From Neisseria iguanae (lineage in GTDB: Bacteria > Pseudomonadota > Gammaproteobacteria > Burkholderiales > Neisseriaceae), in contig NZ_PXYY01000005.1 in assembly GCF_003013245.1 (NCBI RefSeq), forward strand, positions 1 to 54,602: 54,602 nt of DNA, given 5' to 3'. Each line of letters starts with the position of its first letter. Position 1 is the first letter of the stretch. The notes below the pieces were generated by a model. That model saw nothing but the letters and a program-made list of their open reading frames with translations. It did not search any database and had not been told where the DNA came from. Below, one piece after another: positions 35,088 through 44,007 of this stretch. The translations under genes were made by a program, and so were the position numbers.

Positions 35088-35344
35088 GAGAAATTTATTC
35101 AGACGGCCTGTTGATTTGTGTGCGTGTAGGCCGTCTGAAAACCGAATGGGTTGAATCTACGTTAAACACATGCTTTGATTTATCAAAAAAATACTAAAAT
35201 TTCAGAAAATTCAAAGCGTTTACCATTGTTAAACTACTCATTCCGCATACCTGATACACCCATATTTCCATATCGAATGCCGTCTGAAACCCTAATCCGA
35301 TGTTTCAGACGGCCTCTGTAAACCCGTGAAGAAAAGGCATTTCC
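35088..35344. other. tsf-pyrH gap with two DUS pairs
   Basis: Inverted DUS pairs at about 35099-35140 (AG/AG) and 35275-35316 (AT/AG mixed) surround an AT-rich segment that probably holds the pyrH promoter. No gene seen. Confidence 0.6.
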
Positions 35345-36064
35345 ATGACCCAGCAAGTCAAATACAAACGCGTCTTATTGAAACTCTCAGGCGAAGCCCT
35401 GATGGGCAAAGATGCATTCGGCATCAACCGCGATACCATCATGCAAATTGTCGGCCAAGTCAAAGAAATCGTTGATTTGGGCGTGCAGGTCGGCGTTGTG
35501 GTCGGCGGCGGCAATATTTTCCGCGGCGTATCCGCACAAGCCGGCAGCATGGATCGTGCCACTGCCGATTATATGGGCATGATGGCCACCGTCATGAACG
35601 CCTTAGCCTTGAAAGACGCATTCGAATCATTGGGCTTGAAAGCCCGCGTGCAATCGGCTTTGAGCATGCAACAAATTGCCGAAACTTATGCCCGCCCCAA
35701 AGCCATTCAATATTTAGAAGAAGGCAAAGTATTGATTTTCGCCGCTGGGACCGGTAACCCGTTCTTCACCACCGATACCGCTGCTGCTTTGCGTGGTGCG
35801 GAAATGAACTGCGACGTGATGCTGAAAGCCACCAACGTAGATGGTGTGTACACCGCCGATCCGAAAAAAGACCCAGAGGCCACCCGCTACGAAACCATCA
35901 CCTTTGACGAAGCGCTCAACAAAAACCTGAAAGTAATGGACGCGACCGCATTCGCCTTGTGCCGCGAACGCAAGCTGAATATCGTCGTGTTCGGCATCAG
36001 CAAAGAAGGAGCCCTCAAGCGCGTGATTGCAGGGGAAGATGAAGGTACATTGGTTCACTGCTAA
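35345..36064 (+). CDS. pyrH: UMP kinase
   Basis: 239 residues. It phosphorylates UMP to UDP with ATP, as a hexamer of the amino-acid-kinase fold. Motifs: [12 protein letters not shown] at the start, [13 protein letters not shown] near residue 55, and [20 protein letters not shown] near 135. Start ATG 35345 after GAAAAGGCATTTCC. Followed by a DUS terminator. Confidence 0.98.
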   Translation: MTQQVKYKRVLLKLSGEALMGKDAFGINRDTIMQIVGQVKEIVDLGVQVGVVVGGGNIFRGVSAQAGSMDRATADYMGMMATVMNALALKDAFESLGLKARVQSALSMQQIAETYARPKAIQYLEEGKVLIFAAGTGNPFFTTDTAAALRGAEMNCDVMLKATNVDGVYTADPKKDPEATRYETITFDEALNKNLKVMDATAFALCRERKLNIVVFGISKEGALKRVIAGEDEGTLVHC

Positions 36065-36087
36065 ACTGATTTAAGTATTGAAATGAT

Positions 36088-36117
36088 AAGGCCGTCTGAA
36101 TAGTTCAGACGGCCTTT
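36088..36117. terminator. Inverted DUS terminator after pyrH
   Basis: AAGGCCGTCTGAA and TTCAGACGGCCTT are separated by 4 nt. It marks the left edge of the AT-rich island. Confidence 0.85.
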
Positions 36118-36129
36118 GTTATTTGCCAA

Positions 36130-37447
36130 CTAACCGGGAATTTTTCTAAATAAAATCAGAAATAAAAAAACTGAACTTAAAATAATAAAATATGTTTGCA
36201 TCTCAAGTATAGAATTGAATCCTTGGTTTTGATATGGATAGCAATACAAAAGAAAAGGCATAAATACCAAAAGCATAATTGAATTTAAAATTAATTGTGG
36301 AGCTAACGTTTTGCCAAATCTGCGTAGAGAGCCCATAGCTAGACTCGATAACCTTGGGCAAAAGTGAATAGGCATAATGTGAAAAACAATTCTTCGGAAG
36401 GCATAGAAAGATTTTTTACATTAAGCAATTGTAACAAATATGGATATGCCAAATAACTAATCCCCATGGTAAACATGAAAATACCCAACATATATGCTAT
36501 GTTTTGATAAAATTGCAGACGAGAAAAATTTTTATTCCCACTAATATATAAACTATTGGCTTGAGAGAACGCAATCAATGGTATCTGTAACAGTAAAGTA
36601 ATACTGCTGAAAACAGATAATAAAGCAACATATTCTGTACTAAATGTAAGCATTTGTTCAGTTACAAAGTAGAAAATGATTTTTTGGCATAGCATACCCA
36701 CTGATATTGGTAGTCCTAAGACAAAAATTTTTTTAAGAAAAAATAAGATGAGAGAGAACCTGCTTATTTTGTTTCTCTGAATTCTTTACCCAACTTAAAA
36801 TTAAAAGAAATGTAAGAGTGATTTCTGTCAGTAAAAAAAGATAAAAATATATTTGATATAACTAATAGGTGAACTCTGTTCTATAAGTAGAGCCATGCAT
36901 AGCAGAAAGCAAATACCAGTAGCTGATGAAATTGTTTTGCACCACGAAATTTTTTTATGTAACCCGATACTTTCTAAATATATATATCCATAATTATTAA
37001 TAGCAAGAAATAAAATTGACGGCAGGTAAATAAAGACTAATGGGTTAAGAAGGGATTTTTCTACCCATGAGAATTTTCCGAGGTCAATGACAAAAAAATA
37101 AAAAACAAATTTATTAAGATTGCTGCTAGACCAAAACAGGCAGCAAGTATTAATCCACTAATAAAAGAAGGAGGGCTTCCATGAAATTTTATATAATTGT
37201 TAATTATATTTCCAGTCACCAATAATGGCATTGTAAAAAATGCGGTCGATATTGAAAATATAGCCATTAGATAGCCGAATAAAGAGAGACTTTCATGATT
37301 AAATCTTGCTAGAAATATTACAGCAATAGAGCTGCTTAGAAAAGGCATGATGCGAGTAACACTGAAAGGTATTACTCGTGAGTTTACAAAGTTTAGGTAG
37401 TGGTTTTTTTGTGATGCTCGTGCACAACTTGAATTTAGTAGTCCCAT
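36130..37447 (-). pseudogene. Multi-pass membrane transporter (MATE/polysaccharide-exporter-like), decayed
   Basis: Leftward frames together encode about 430 residues of hydrophobic helices: ...SLFGYLMAIFSISTAFFTMP, LILAACFGLAAILINLFFIF, SILFLAINNYGYIYLESIGL, ...LLSVFSSITLLLQIPLIAFS, LPHRRFGKTLAPQL-like and LILNSIMLLVFMPFLLYCYP. The pattern of about 12 helices suits a MATE or Wzx-like flippase. At least three frameshifts and one in-frame stop are needed, so it is inactive here. Very AT-rich. Its first codon overlaps the end of the WHHHILDT protein gene, so it was the last gene of that operon and probably exported its product. Confidence 0.6.
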
Positions 37448-37809
37448 ATTGCTTTCATTCTTTGTCCAAATTCTAATTCATAGAGTTGTTGAGATAGTTC
37501 AAAACAATCAATTAAGTTGTTACGATCAGACTCGCTTCTCATGCCAAAATAGGGGTAATGGTGAAAATAATATCCAAAAATATTCATACAGCCACTATGG
37601 TATTGCCTTGTATCGAGAATGTGATGGTGCCATATCTTATCAACCTCAAGACTCGGTACAATAATCGGCATAACAGTAATATACTTTTTCTTAAGAAATA
37701 AGAAATTTTTATAATATTGAATGGCTGTATTTAACTCTTCTATTCTCCAAGCTCTGACTACTAAAGGATCTGGTTGACACAGCTTTTCAATTAAATTCGT
37801 GAAATCCAT
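37435..37809 (-). CDS. Protein with WHHHILDT signature (glycine-rich-domain-protein-like)
   Basis: 124 residues. The central block VDKIWHHHILDTRQYHSGCM followed by FGYYFHHYPYFGMR matches a family known from plant glycine-rich-domain proteins and from uncharacterised bacterial proteins. The cluster of histidines and aspartates suggests metal binding or catalysis. It overlaps the 42-residue gene upstream by 19 nt and the transporter downstream by 13 nt, so the genes form one tight operon. No biochemical role is established to my knowledge; a part in maturing the small peptide at 37997 is inferred from context. Confidence 0.7.
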   Translation of the reverse strand: MDFTNLIEKLCQPDPLVVRAWRIEELNTAIQYYKNFLFLKKKYITVMPIIVPSLEVDKIWHHHILDTRQYHSGCMNIFGYYFHHYPYFGMRSESDRNNLIDCFELSQQLYELEFGQRMKAIWDY

Positions 37810-37919
37810 TTTATATATAGAACTGCTTCTTCAACAGTTGGTTCATATGAATTTCTTATTTCCATTCTGTGTGGCAATGTATCTACTACATTTTCCAAAT
37901 TGAAAAGTTTTGAATTCAT
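37791..37919 (-). CDS. 42-residue protein of a putative peptide cluster
   Basis: From ATG 37919 behind AATAGGAGATTTAATT, a strong site; the frame extends upstream to 37973 without one. Sequence begins MNSKLFNLENVVDTLPHRME and ends EEAVLYIKWISRI. Acidic middle, no signal peptide or membrane helix. It could be a precursor-binding chaperone or a second precursor peptide. No family recognised. Confidence 0.6.
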   Translation of the reverse strand: MNSKLFNLENVVDTLPHRMEIRNSYEPTVEEAVLYIKWISRI

Positions 37920-37996
37920 AATTAAATCTCCTATTTTTAGAAAAAGTAGGGCTGGCAGAACAAATTCCTTCAAACCCTACTTCACTTCAGAAGAAA

Positions 37997-38125
37997 TTAC
38001 CAGTTACCGTCACCTTGACAGTGAGAGGCTTTTACATCATTTTGATGCTTGGCATCAATGCGTTGTTGTAAAGGTTTAGCAGTTACTACAACTTGTTGTT
38101 TCAATTGCCGGATCGGTTTTTCCAT
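37997..38125 (-). CDS. 42-residue candidate precursor peptide
   Basis: ATG 38125 to TAA 37997-37999. The N-terminal 30 residues are leader-like and hydrophilic (MEKPIRQLKQQVVVTAKPLQ), and the end is SHCQGDGNW, with one cysteine, two glycines and a terminal tryptophan. It has no hydrophobic signal. The ribosome binding site is modest (AAGAGC). It is the first gene after a Fur-box-like site and is followed by two small genes and a transporter gene. The layout resembles a ribosomally made, modified peptide cluster, but no radical SAM or other known modifying enzyme is present. Confidence 0.5.
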   Translation of the reverse strand: MEKPIRQLKQQVVVTAKPLQQRIDAKHQNDVKASHCQGDGNW

Positions 38126-38175
38126 AATAAGCTCTTTTTTGTAAAATAAATGCACAAATTACACCCAAATAAAAC

Positions 38176-38194
38176 AATAATGATTATCATTTAT
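38176..38194. promoter_or_regulatory. Fur-box-like operator
   Basis: AATAATGATTATCATTTAT matches the Fur consensus GATAATGATAATCATTATC at 14 of 19 positions, with the core TAATGAT-TATCATT palindrome intact. It lies 51 nt upstream of the peptide start codon, a normal promoter distance, so repression by iron-loaded Fur is inferred. Confidence 0.6.
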
Positions 38195-38228
38195 AATTTG
38201 AAATGCTAATTTAAAAATTTAATTTAAT

Positions 38229-38450
38229 TTAAGTCACTATTTTTAATTTGAGTTTTCCATAACTATATGATTTATATTTTGCTTCATTAAGGATTATTCG
38301 ATAAGGTTTTGTCTGAGTTAAATAATTATTATGGTTGCTATAATAGTTTTCCCAATTAAGTCGGCTTATTTGGCAGATTACCCTATTTATGGCTGTACCT
38401 AATACCTGTGCAAAAAGAAAAAATACACATAAGATCAATAGTATAATCAT
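38229..38450 (-). CDS. Possible small membrane or secreted protein
   Basis: From ATG 38450, 73 residues. The hydrophobic N-terminus MIILLILCVFFLFAQVLGTA is followed by a polar Tyr/Asn-rich tail. No clear ribosome binding site, and the region overlaps the antitoxin frame on the other strand, so it may be a remnant cut by the island boundary. Confidence 0.3.
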   Translation of the reverse strand: MIILLILCVFFLFAQVLGTAINRVICQISRLNWENYYSNHNNYLTQTKPYRIILNEAKYKSYSYGKLKLKIVT

Positions 38451-38697
38451 AGATAAGGTAGTCAACTACACCAGTATCCGCAACAATTTGGCGCAGGTAA
38501 TGACTGAAGTGAACGAAGACAAAATCGTTGCCCACATTACCCGCCGCAACGGTAATAATTGCGTGCTGATGGCGGAAGACAAATATTCTTCGCTGATAGA
38601 AACCCTGTATCTGCTGACAAGCAAAGCCAATGCTGCATGGTTGGAAGAGTCGGTTGCTCAAGCTGAAAACGGCCGTTTTATCGATATCGAGTTATAA
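38389..38697 (+). CDS. YefM/Phd-type antitoxin with displaced 5' end
   Basis: The conserved part begins VVNYTSIRNNLAQVMTEVNE at about residue 24 and runs to the end: HITRRNGNNCVLMAEDKYSS, then ETLYLLTSKANAAWLEESVA. It folds as a DNA-binding N-terminal dimer and a toxin-binding tail. The normal start just before NYTSIR is missing: no ATG or GTG lies there, and the frame now opens at ATG 38389 in AT-rich sequence, adding about 24 residues. The island on the left seems to have joined at this point. Next gene is its toxin, 2 nt on. Confidence 0.75.
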   Translation: MAVPNTCAKRKNTHKINSIIIDKVVNYTSIRNNLAQVMTEVNEDKIVAHITRRNGNNCVLMAEDKYSSLIETLYLLTSKANAAWLEESVAQAENGRFIDIEL

Positions 38698-38699
38698 GC

Positions 38700-38960
38700 A
38701 TGAACCACCGTTTTACTGAAAATACGGCGGCCGACTTTCGTTATTGGCAACAGCATGATGAGAAAAAAGTAGCGCGGATTAAGTTGTTGGTTCAAGATAT
38801 TAAAGAAAATCATCCGAGCGGCATCGGCAAACCCGAACCGCTCCGGCATCAGAAATCAGGGTTATGGTCGCAGCGGATTGACAGGGAGTACCGGCTGGTC
38901 TATTCAGTTGAAAACGATATGATGACGGTTTACAGCTGCCGTTACCACTATGAAAAATAA
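38700..38960 (+). CDS. YoeB-type mRNA interferase toxin
   Basis: 86 residues. The YoeB/Txe family is shown by FRYWQQHDEKKVARIKLLVQ, GIGKPEPLRHQKSGLWSQRI, DREYRLVYSVE and the C-terminal CRYHYEK carrying the catalytic His-Tyr. It cleaves mRNA at the ribosome. Intact and coupled to the antitoxin. Ends before a DUS terminator. Confidence 0.88.
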   Translation: MNHRFTENTAADFRYWQQHDEKKVARIKLLVQDIKENHPSGIGKPEPLRHQKSGLWSQRIDREYRLVYSVENDMMTVYSCRYHYEK

Positions 38961-38975
38961 ATCTCCCCTCCCCAA

Positions 38976-39017
38976 GAGGCCGTCTGAATGCCAACCTGCC
39001 ATTCAGACGGCTTTTTC
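38976..39017. terminator. Inverted DUS terminator
   Basis: GAGGCCGTCTGAATG and CATTCAGACGGC are followed by TTTTTC. Confidence 0.8.
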
Positions 39018-39039
39018 TTATTTCTTTTCTATTTTTTAA

Positions 39040-39628
39040 TATAGTCAAAGAAATTAAAAAACAGTACAAATCCACATAAAGTAAAAGAAAAGGGTATCGA
39101 TGCAGTCAAGCCGCCAATCCTGACGTATTTTCTTAATCCGAGCCCAATATTTTTCAACAGGGTTAAAGTCAGGACGATAAGGCGGTAACCAAAAAATCGT
39201 ATGACCTGTACCTTCAATTAAATCTTGAATATCAGCTCTTTCATGAAACGCGGCATTATCCGTCACGGCCGCGCTGTTTTGAGGTAATTCCGGCAATAGC
39301 AAAGACCCAACCCGGTTGAGCAGTTTGCCGTTGTGAATTGCGCCTGCAGCATCGGTTTTGTTTTTAAGCTGCCAGTTGTATGTGCCATAACATGACCGGC
39401 CTTTAGGTGCACAGGCATAAGGCCATGTCTATTTTTGACTTGCGTGTGGTAACAACTTTTTCTCCAGCCGTTTTTTCCGGTTTTGTATGGTGGCTTTGCT
39501 GATGCTGTCTCCACCGGCCAGTGCCCGATAGGAAGCACCTGCTGCAAGTTTGTTCAGTATCATTTGCCGGTAGTCTTTTGAGTATGACATATGTGGTATT
39601 GTGCTGAATTTAATTTTCTTTGACTATA
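39040..39628 (-). mobile_element. IS630-family element, internally deleted
   Basis: Terminal inverted repeats TATAGTCAAAGAAATTAAA (39040-39058) and its near-complement (39609-39628) end in TA, the target preferred by IS630/mariner. On the minus strand the transposase N-terminus MSYSKDYRQMILNKLAAGAS gives way, after frameshifts, to NSAAVTDNAAFHERADIQDL and then IFWLPPYRPDFNPVEKYWARI, the DDE domain end. At 589 bp it is shorter than full IS630 relatives. Non-autonomous. Confidence 0.8.
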
Positions 39629-39789
39629 AAACTTCATTAAAAAACAAAGTTGTCTGCCTTGTTTAACTTGTCGGAACGCCGTAATAACGGTACTATGCGA
39701 AGTTAACAAATACCTTAGTCCGCCTGAAGCCAGCATTTTCAGGTAGCCTGTTATTATATCTTATTGATTTTAATAGTTGAAAGAACCAA

Positions 39790-40347
39790 ATGATTAGTGA
39801 TATTCAAAAAACTGCTGAAACCAAAATGCAGCGTTCGTTGGAAGTGCTGAAGGAAAATCTGTCTAAAGTCCGTACCGGCCGTGCCCACACCGGCCTGCTG
39901 GATCAAGTGGAAATGGAATATTGGGGCAGTATGGTGCCGGTGAGCCAAGTGGCCAACGTCACTTTGATTGACTCGCGCACCATTGGTGTGAAACCGTTTG
40001 AAAGCAATATGGCAGCCAAAGTGGAAAAAGCGATCCGCGATTCCAATTTGGGTTTGAACCCGGCGTCTGTCGGCGATTTGATCCGTGTGCCGATGCCAAT
40101 GCTGACTGAAGAGCGCCGTAAAGACCTGATTAAAGTGGTGCGCAGCGAAGCCGAAGAAGGCCGCGTACACATCCGCAATGTGCGCCGTGATGCCAACGAT
40201 CACATCAAAAAATTGTTGAAAGACAAAGAAGTGTCGGAAGATGATGCACACCGTGGAGAAGAAGCGGTGCAAAAACTGACCGATAAATACATTGCCGAAG
40301 TGGATAAAACTTTGGCTGCCAAAGAAGAAGATTTGATGGCGATCTAA
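39790..40347 (+). CDS. frr: Ribosome recycling factor
   Basis: 185 residues. With EF-G it splits post-termination ribosomes. The typical start [39 protein letters not shown], and [20 protein letters not shown] are present. In other Neisseria it follows pyrH closely; here 3.7 kb of accessory DNA lies between them, so it must have its own promoter at 39640-39780 or depend on one in the island. Confidence 0.97.
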   Translation: MISDIQKTAETKMQRSLEVLKENLSKVRTGRAHTGLLDQVEMEYWGSMVPVSQVANVTLIDSRTIGVKPFESNMAAKVEKAIRDSNLGLNPASVGDLIRVPMPMLTEERRKDLIKVVRSEAEEGRVHIRNVRRDANDHIKKLLKDKEVSEDDAHRGEEAVQKLTDKYIAEVDKTLAAKEEDLMAI

Positions 40348-40420
40348 ATCCTGACATCCGGATTTGAAACAGGCGGGGCGATTTGCCCTGTCTTTGCAGC
40401 TTTCTTCCAATGAGGCAAAC

Positions 40421-41167
40421 ATGAACAGCAGTACACAAACAATTTTGGCGCATACCGACGTGCCGCGCCACATCGCCGTGATTATGGACGGCAACGGCCG
40501 CTGGGCGAAAAAGCGTTTCCTGCCCCGAGCGATGGGTCACCAACGCGGCCTTAATGCGCTTGAAACTATGGTGAAGCATTGTGCCAAAATAGGCGTGCAA
40601 TACCTGACCATGTTTGCCTTCTCAACGGAAAACTGGCGCCGTCCCGAAGATGAGGTTTCCTTTCTGATGAGCCTGTTTTTGCGGGCTTTGCAAAAACAAG
40701 TGAAGCGTCTGCATGAAAACAATATGCGCTTGAAAGTCATCGGCAGCCGCGGGCGGTTTCATGCCGATATTGTGGCAGGTATTGAAACCGCTGAAGCGCT
40801 TACCGCCCAAAATACCGGCCTGACGTTGAGCATTGCCGCCGATTACGGCGGCCGTTGGGATATTTTGCAGGCGGCCAATAAAGTGCTGGCCGAAGGGCAT
40901 ACCGAAATCACCGAAGCACTTATCAGCCGCCATTTGATGCTGGGTGATGCGCCCGAGCCGGACTTGTTTATCCGCACCGGTGGTGAAACCCGCATCAGCA
41001 ATTTCTTATTGTGGCAGATGGCCTATGCCGAACTGTATTTCACTGATGTATTGTGGCCTGATTTCGACGAAAAAGCCCTAAGCGCGGCCATTTCATCTTT
41101 CCAAAACCGCGAACGTCGTTTCGGGCGAACTTCCGAGCAATTACCGGTTGGGCAGCAAAGAGGTTGA
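40421..41167 (+). CDS. uppS: Undecaprenyl diphosphate synthase
   Basis: 248 residues from ATG 40421 (GAGGCAAAC upstream). It makes the C55 lipid carrier for peptidoglycan and glycans. Signature RHIAVIMDGNGRWAKKR with the catalytic Asp, FSTENWRRPEDEV, and PDLFIRTGGETRISNFLLWQ. Soluble. Overlaps the 5' side of cdsA closely, same operon. Confidence 0.97.
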   Translation: MNSSTQTILAHTDVPRHIAVIMDGNGRWAKKRFLPRAMGHQRGLNALETMVKHCAKIGVQYLTMFAFSTENWRRPEDEVSFLMSLFLRALQKQVKRLHENNMRLKVIGSRGRFHADIVAGIETAEALTAQNTGLTLSIAADYGGRWDILQAANKVLAEGHTEITEALISRHLMLGDAPEPDLFIRTGGETRISNFLLWQMAYAELYFTDVLWPDFDEKALSAAISSFQNRERRFGRTSEQLPVGQQRG

Positions 41168-41171
41168 AGCG

Positions 41172-41969
41172 ATGTTGAAACAACGAATCCTCACCGCATT
41201 AGTATTGCTGTCCTTAATGTTGGGCATGCTGTTTTACGCACCCGATGGACTGTGGGTGGCATTCAGCGGCCTGATTGCCCTGTCGGCCTTGCGGGAATAT
41301 GCCTGCATGAGCGGGTTGAGCAAAATCCAAATCAACCATTTTATTGTGGCCAGCCTGATTTTCGGCATCGTTGCCTATTTGGGTGATTGGAAGCTGCCCA
41401 ACGTGGTGTGGTATGTCGTGTTGGTGTTTTGGCTGTTGATTATGCCGCTTTGGCTCAAGAAAAAATGGACGCTTAAGGGCGGCTGGCAAGCCTATGCCAC
41501 CGGCTGGATGCTGATGCTGCCGTTTTGGTATGCCTTAGTTGATTTACGCCCAAGCCCTGAAAGCGCTGTGTCGTTGTTGGCGGTGATGGGTTTGGTGTGG
41601 GTAGCCGATATTTTTGCCTACTTCACCGGCAAAGCATTCGGTAAAAACAAAATTGCCCCGACCATCAGTCCGGGGAAAAGCTGGGAAGGTGCCATCAGCG
41701 GCGCAGTATGCGTGGCGTTGTACATGACTTGGGTATGGTATGCGGATTGGCTGGCGTTTGATACTGGCTGGCTGAATGTGCTGTTAATAGGCTTGGTGCT
41801 GACGGTGGTCGGCGTGTGCGGCGATTTGCTCGAAAGCTGGCTCAAACGTGCTGCCGGTATCAAAGACAGCAGCAATATTCTGCCCGGTCACGGCGGCGTG
41901 TTCGACCGTATCGACAGCCTGATTGCTGTATTGAGCGTGTATGCCGCCATGATGGCAATTTTGAACTGA
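41172..41969 (+). CDS. cdsA: Phosphatidate cytidylyltransferase
   Basis: 265 residues from ATG 41172 with AAAGAGGTTGAAG upstream. An inner-membrane enzyme making CDP-diacylglycerol. About eight helices; the signature KIAPTISPGKSWEGAISGA and the C-terminal SNILPGHGGVFDRIDSL are intact. Lies 4 nt after uppS. Confidence 0.96.
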   Translation: MLKQRILTALVLLSLMLGMLFYAPDGLWVAFSGLIALSALREYACMSGLSKIQINHFIVASLIFGIVAYLGDWKLPNVVWYVVLVFWLLIMPLWLKKKWTLKGGWQAYATGWMLMLPFWYALVDLRPSPESAVSLLAVMGLVWVADIFAYFTGKAFGKNKIAPTISPGKSWEGAISGAVCVALYMTWVWYADWLAFDTGWLNVLLIGLVLTVVGVCGDLLESWLKRAAGIKDSSNILPGHGGVFDRIDSLIAVLSVYAAMMAILN

Positions 41970-42094
41970 AGGCCGTCTGAAAGAAGAAGCAGATAAGGAC
42001 GGCTTCAACTGCTTTTAAACGCCAATACAAAAGCGTACCTAATCCCGCCGCCGCAATATGCCGTATCAAGCAACTGTCTTTTGGAGAAAATATC

Positions 42095-42580
42095 ATGAAA
42101 TGCGTTTATACAGCCTTGGCTCTTTGTATCACTCTGGGTGCGTGTGCCGCTGCCAACACTAATACCCGTGATCTTATCTTCCAGCAGGAAAGCTATAAAT
42201 TTACAGCCTTCCAAAATCAAGACGGCGGCTTCCGCAACCATCTCTACACCGCCCGCAACCACCCTGAACGCAGCCTGATTCTGACAGGCGAAGCCCTGCC
42301 GCCTTATGTGACTGCGCAGGAATACGTTAACCAACGGATGCAATTGGAACAGCGGCACCGCAAAAACGACTGCACTGTTACAAAAAAATCCCTGCGGCAA
42401 ACCGTTTATTATGTCTGCCAAGTCCGCCACGAACCTACCACCCTCGTTTACCTGCCCGGTGCGGTGAAAGGATACGGCTTTGTGAAAATTTATGGCAACA
42501 AAAAAGGCTTAAGCTCTGCGGGGCAGCAGAAAGCTGCGGAAGATTTAATCCGTTTGGAGCTGCCGTTTCCAACCGAATAA
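42095..42580 (+). CDS. Lipoprotein of unknown function
   Basis: 161 residues. Signal peptide with lipobox LGAC (cysteine at residue 17; MKCVYTALALCITLGACAAA). The mature part is mixed alpha/beta with two further cysteines (NDCTVTKKSLRQTVYYVCQV) that may form a disulfide. Placed between cdsA and dxr, without terminators, so probably part of the operon. Family not recognised. Confidence 0.75.
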   Translation: MKCVYTALALCITLGACAAANTNTRDLIFQQESYKFTAFQNQDGGFRNHLYTARNHPERSLILTGEALPPYVTAQEYVNQRMQLEQRHRKNDCTVTKKSLRQTVYYVCQVRHEPTTLVYLPGAVKGYGFVKIYGNKKGLSSAGQQKAAEDLIRLELPFPTE

Positions 42581-42751
42581 CAGAGAAAATACAATGGCAT
42601 GAAAAATCAGCCGTTATTTCCCTGCTGCCGTAGTATGTCGAAAAACGATAGGCCGCCCGAAGAACAGATTGATGGGATTGCCGCATCAAACGATTGCGAA
42701 AAATCCGACTGCCGTCCGGATCGTTCAGACGGCCTAAACAGAAATTGAAAT

Positions 42752-43936
42752 ATGACCACACAAGTTCTCACCATTTTAGGCAGCACCGGCAGTATCGGCG
42801 TCAGTACTTTAGACGTGATTGCGCGCCACCCTGGTAAATTCCGCTTATTTGCGCTGGCAGGGCACAAACAGGTTGGGAAATTGGCGGCGCAATGTGTGCA
42901 GTTTGCGCCCGAATATGCGGTGGTGTCCGATGGTGAGCATGCCGCGAGTTTGCAAAATCTGTTGCAAACCAAGGGCTGTAAAACCCAAGTATTGCACGGC
43001 GCACAAGCCTTGATTGATGTGGCGAATGACGATCAAGTCAGCGGTGTGATGTGCGCGATTGTCGGTGCAGCAGGGCTGCCTTCTGCTTTGGCGGCCGCGC
43101 AAAAAGGCAAAACCATTTATCTGGCGAATAAAGAAACCTTGGTCGTATCCGGCGCGCTGTTTATGGAAACTGCCAAGGTCAACGGCGCGACTGTATTACC
43201 GGTTGACAGCGAACACAATGCGATTTTCCAAGTGTTGCCGCGCGATTATCAAAGCTGTCTGAACGAGCATGGCATTCAATCAATTATCCTCACCGCTTCC
43301 GGCGGCCCGTTTCTCGAAACCGATTTGGCTGCGTTTGCCCACATCACGCCGGCGCAAGCGGTCAAGCATCCGAATTGGAGCATGGGGCAGAAAATTTCGG
43401 TCGATTCCGCCTCGATGATGAACAAAGGCTTGGAGCTGATTGAAGCGCATTGGCTGTTTAACTGCCCGCCGGATAAACTTGAAGTTATGATTCACCCTCA
43501 ATCCGTGATTCACAGCATGGTGCGTTATCTCGACGGCTCGGTGCTGGCACAAATGGGTCATCCCGATATGCGCACACCGATTGCCTATTGCTTAGGCTTG
43601 CCCGAGCGCATTGAATCGGGTGTGGGCCCGTTGGATTTCGGCAGCTTATCGGCCTTGACCTTTAAAGAGCCTGATTTCAACCGCTTTCCGTGTTTGAAAC
43701 TGGCCTACGAAGCCATGCACACCGGTGGCGCCGCACCTTGCGTGTTGAATGCCGCCAACGAAATCGCCGTAGCTGCATTTTTAGACGGTAAAATCCGTTT
43801 TACCGATATTGCCAAAGTAGTGGCCGACAGTTTGGAACATCATGTTTCAGACAGTCTTCACGATATTGAAAGCCTGTTGGCGCAAGATGCCTGTACACGT
43901 ATTCGGGCGAAAGCATTTATCAGCAGCCTGAAATAA
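42752..43936 (+). CDS. dxr: 1-deoxy-D-xylulose 5-phosphate reductoisomerase
   Basis: 394 residues. Second step of the MEP isoprenoid pathway (NADPH, Mn/Mg). NADPH-binding LTILGSTGSIGVSTLDVIAR at the start, metal-binding VDSEHNAIFQ near residue 150, and SASMMNKGLELIEAHWLF. It feeds uppS upstream with precursor. Followed by DUS sequences at 43942-43975. Confidence 0.97.
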   Translation: MTTQVLTILGSTGSIGVSTLDVIARHPGKFRLFALAGHKQVGKLAAQCVQFAPEYAVVSDGEHAASLQNLLQTKGCKTQVLHGAQALIDVANDDQVSGVMCAIVGAAGLPSALAAAQKGKTIYLANKETLVVSGALFMETAKVNGATVLPVDSEHNAIFQVLPRDYQSCLNEHGIQSIILTASGGPFLETDLAAFAHITPAQAVKHPNWSMGQKISVDSASMMNKGLELIEAHWLFNCPPDKLEVMIHPQSVIHSMVRYLDGSVLAQMGHPDMRTPIAYCLGLPERIESGVGPLDFGSLSALTFKEPDFNRFPCLKLAYEAMHTGGAAPCVLNAANEIAVAAFLDGKIRFTDIAKVVADSLEHHVSDSLHDIESLLAQDACTRIRAKAFISSLK

Positions 43937-43941
43937 GTTTC

Positions 43942-43975
43942 AGACGGCCTCACCAAACCAAGGCCTTCTGAACGC
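43942..43975. terminator. DUS hairpin after dxr
   Basis: TTCAGACGGCCT pairs with a variant DUS, AGGCCTTCTGAA. Confidence 0.6.
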
Positions 43976-44007
43976 ACAACATCCAATCAAAACATCAGGG
44001 GACTTTT

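Noticed and set aside
39754-40494. Minus-strand open frame of 246 codons
   Set aside because: Antisense to frr and the uppS start; His/Phe-rich shadow translation.
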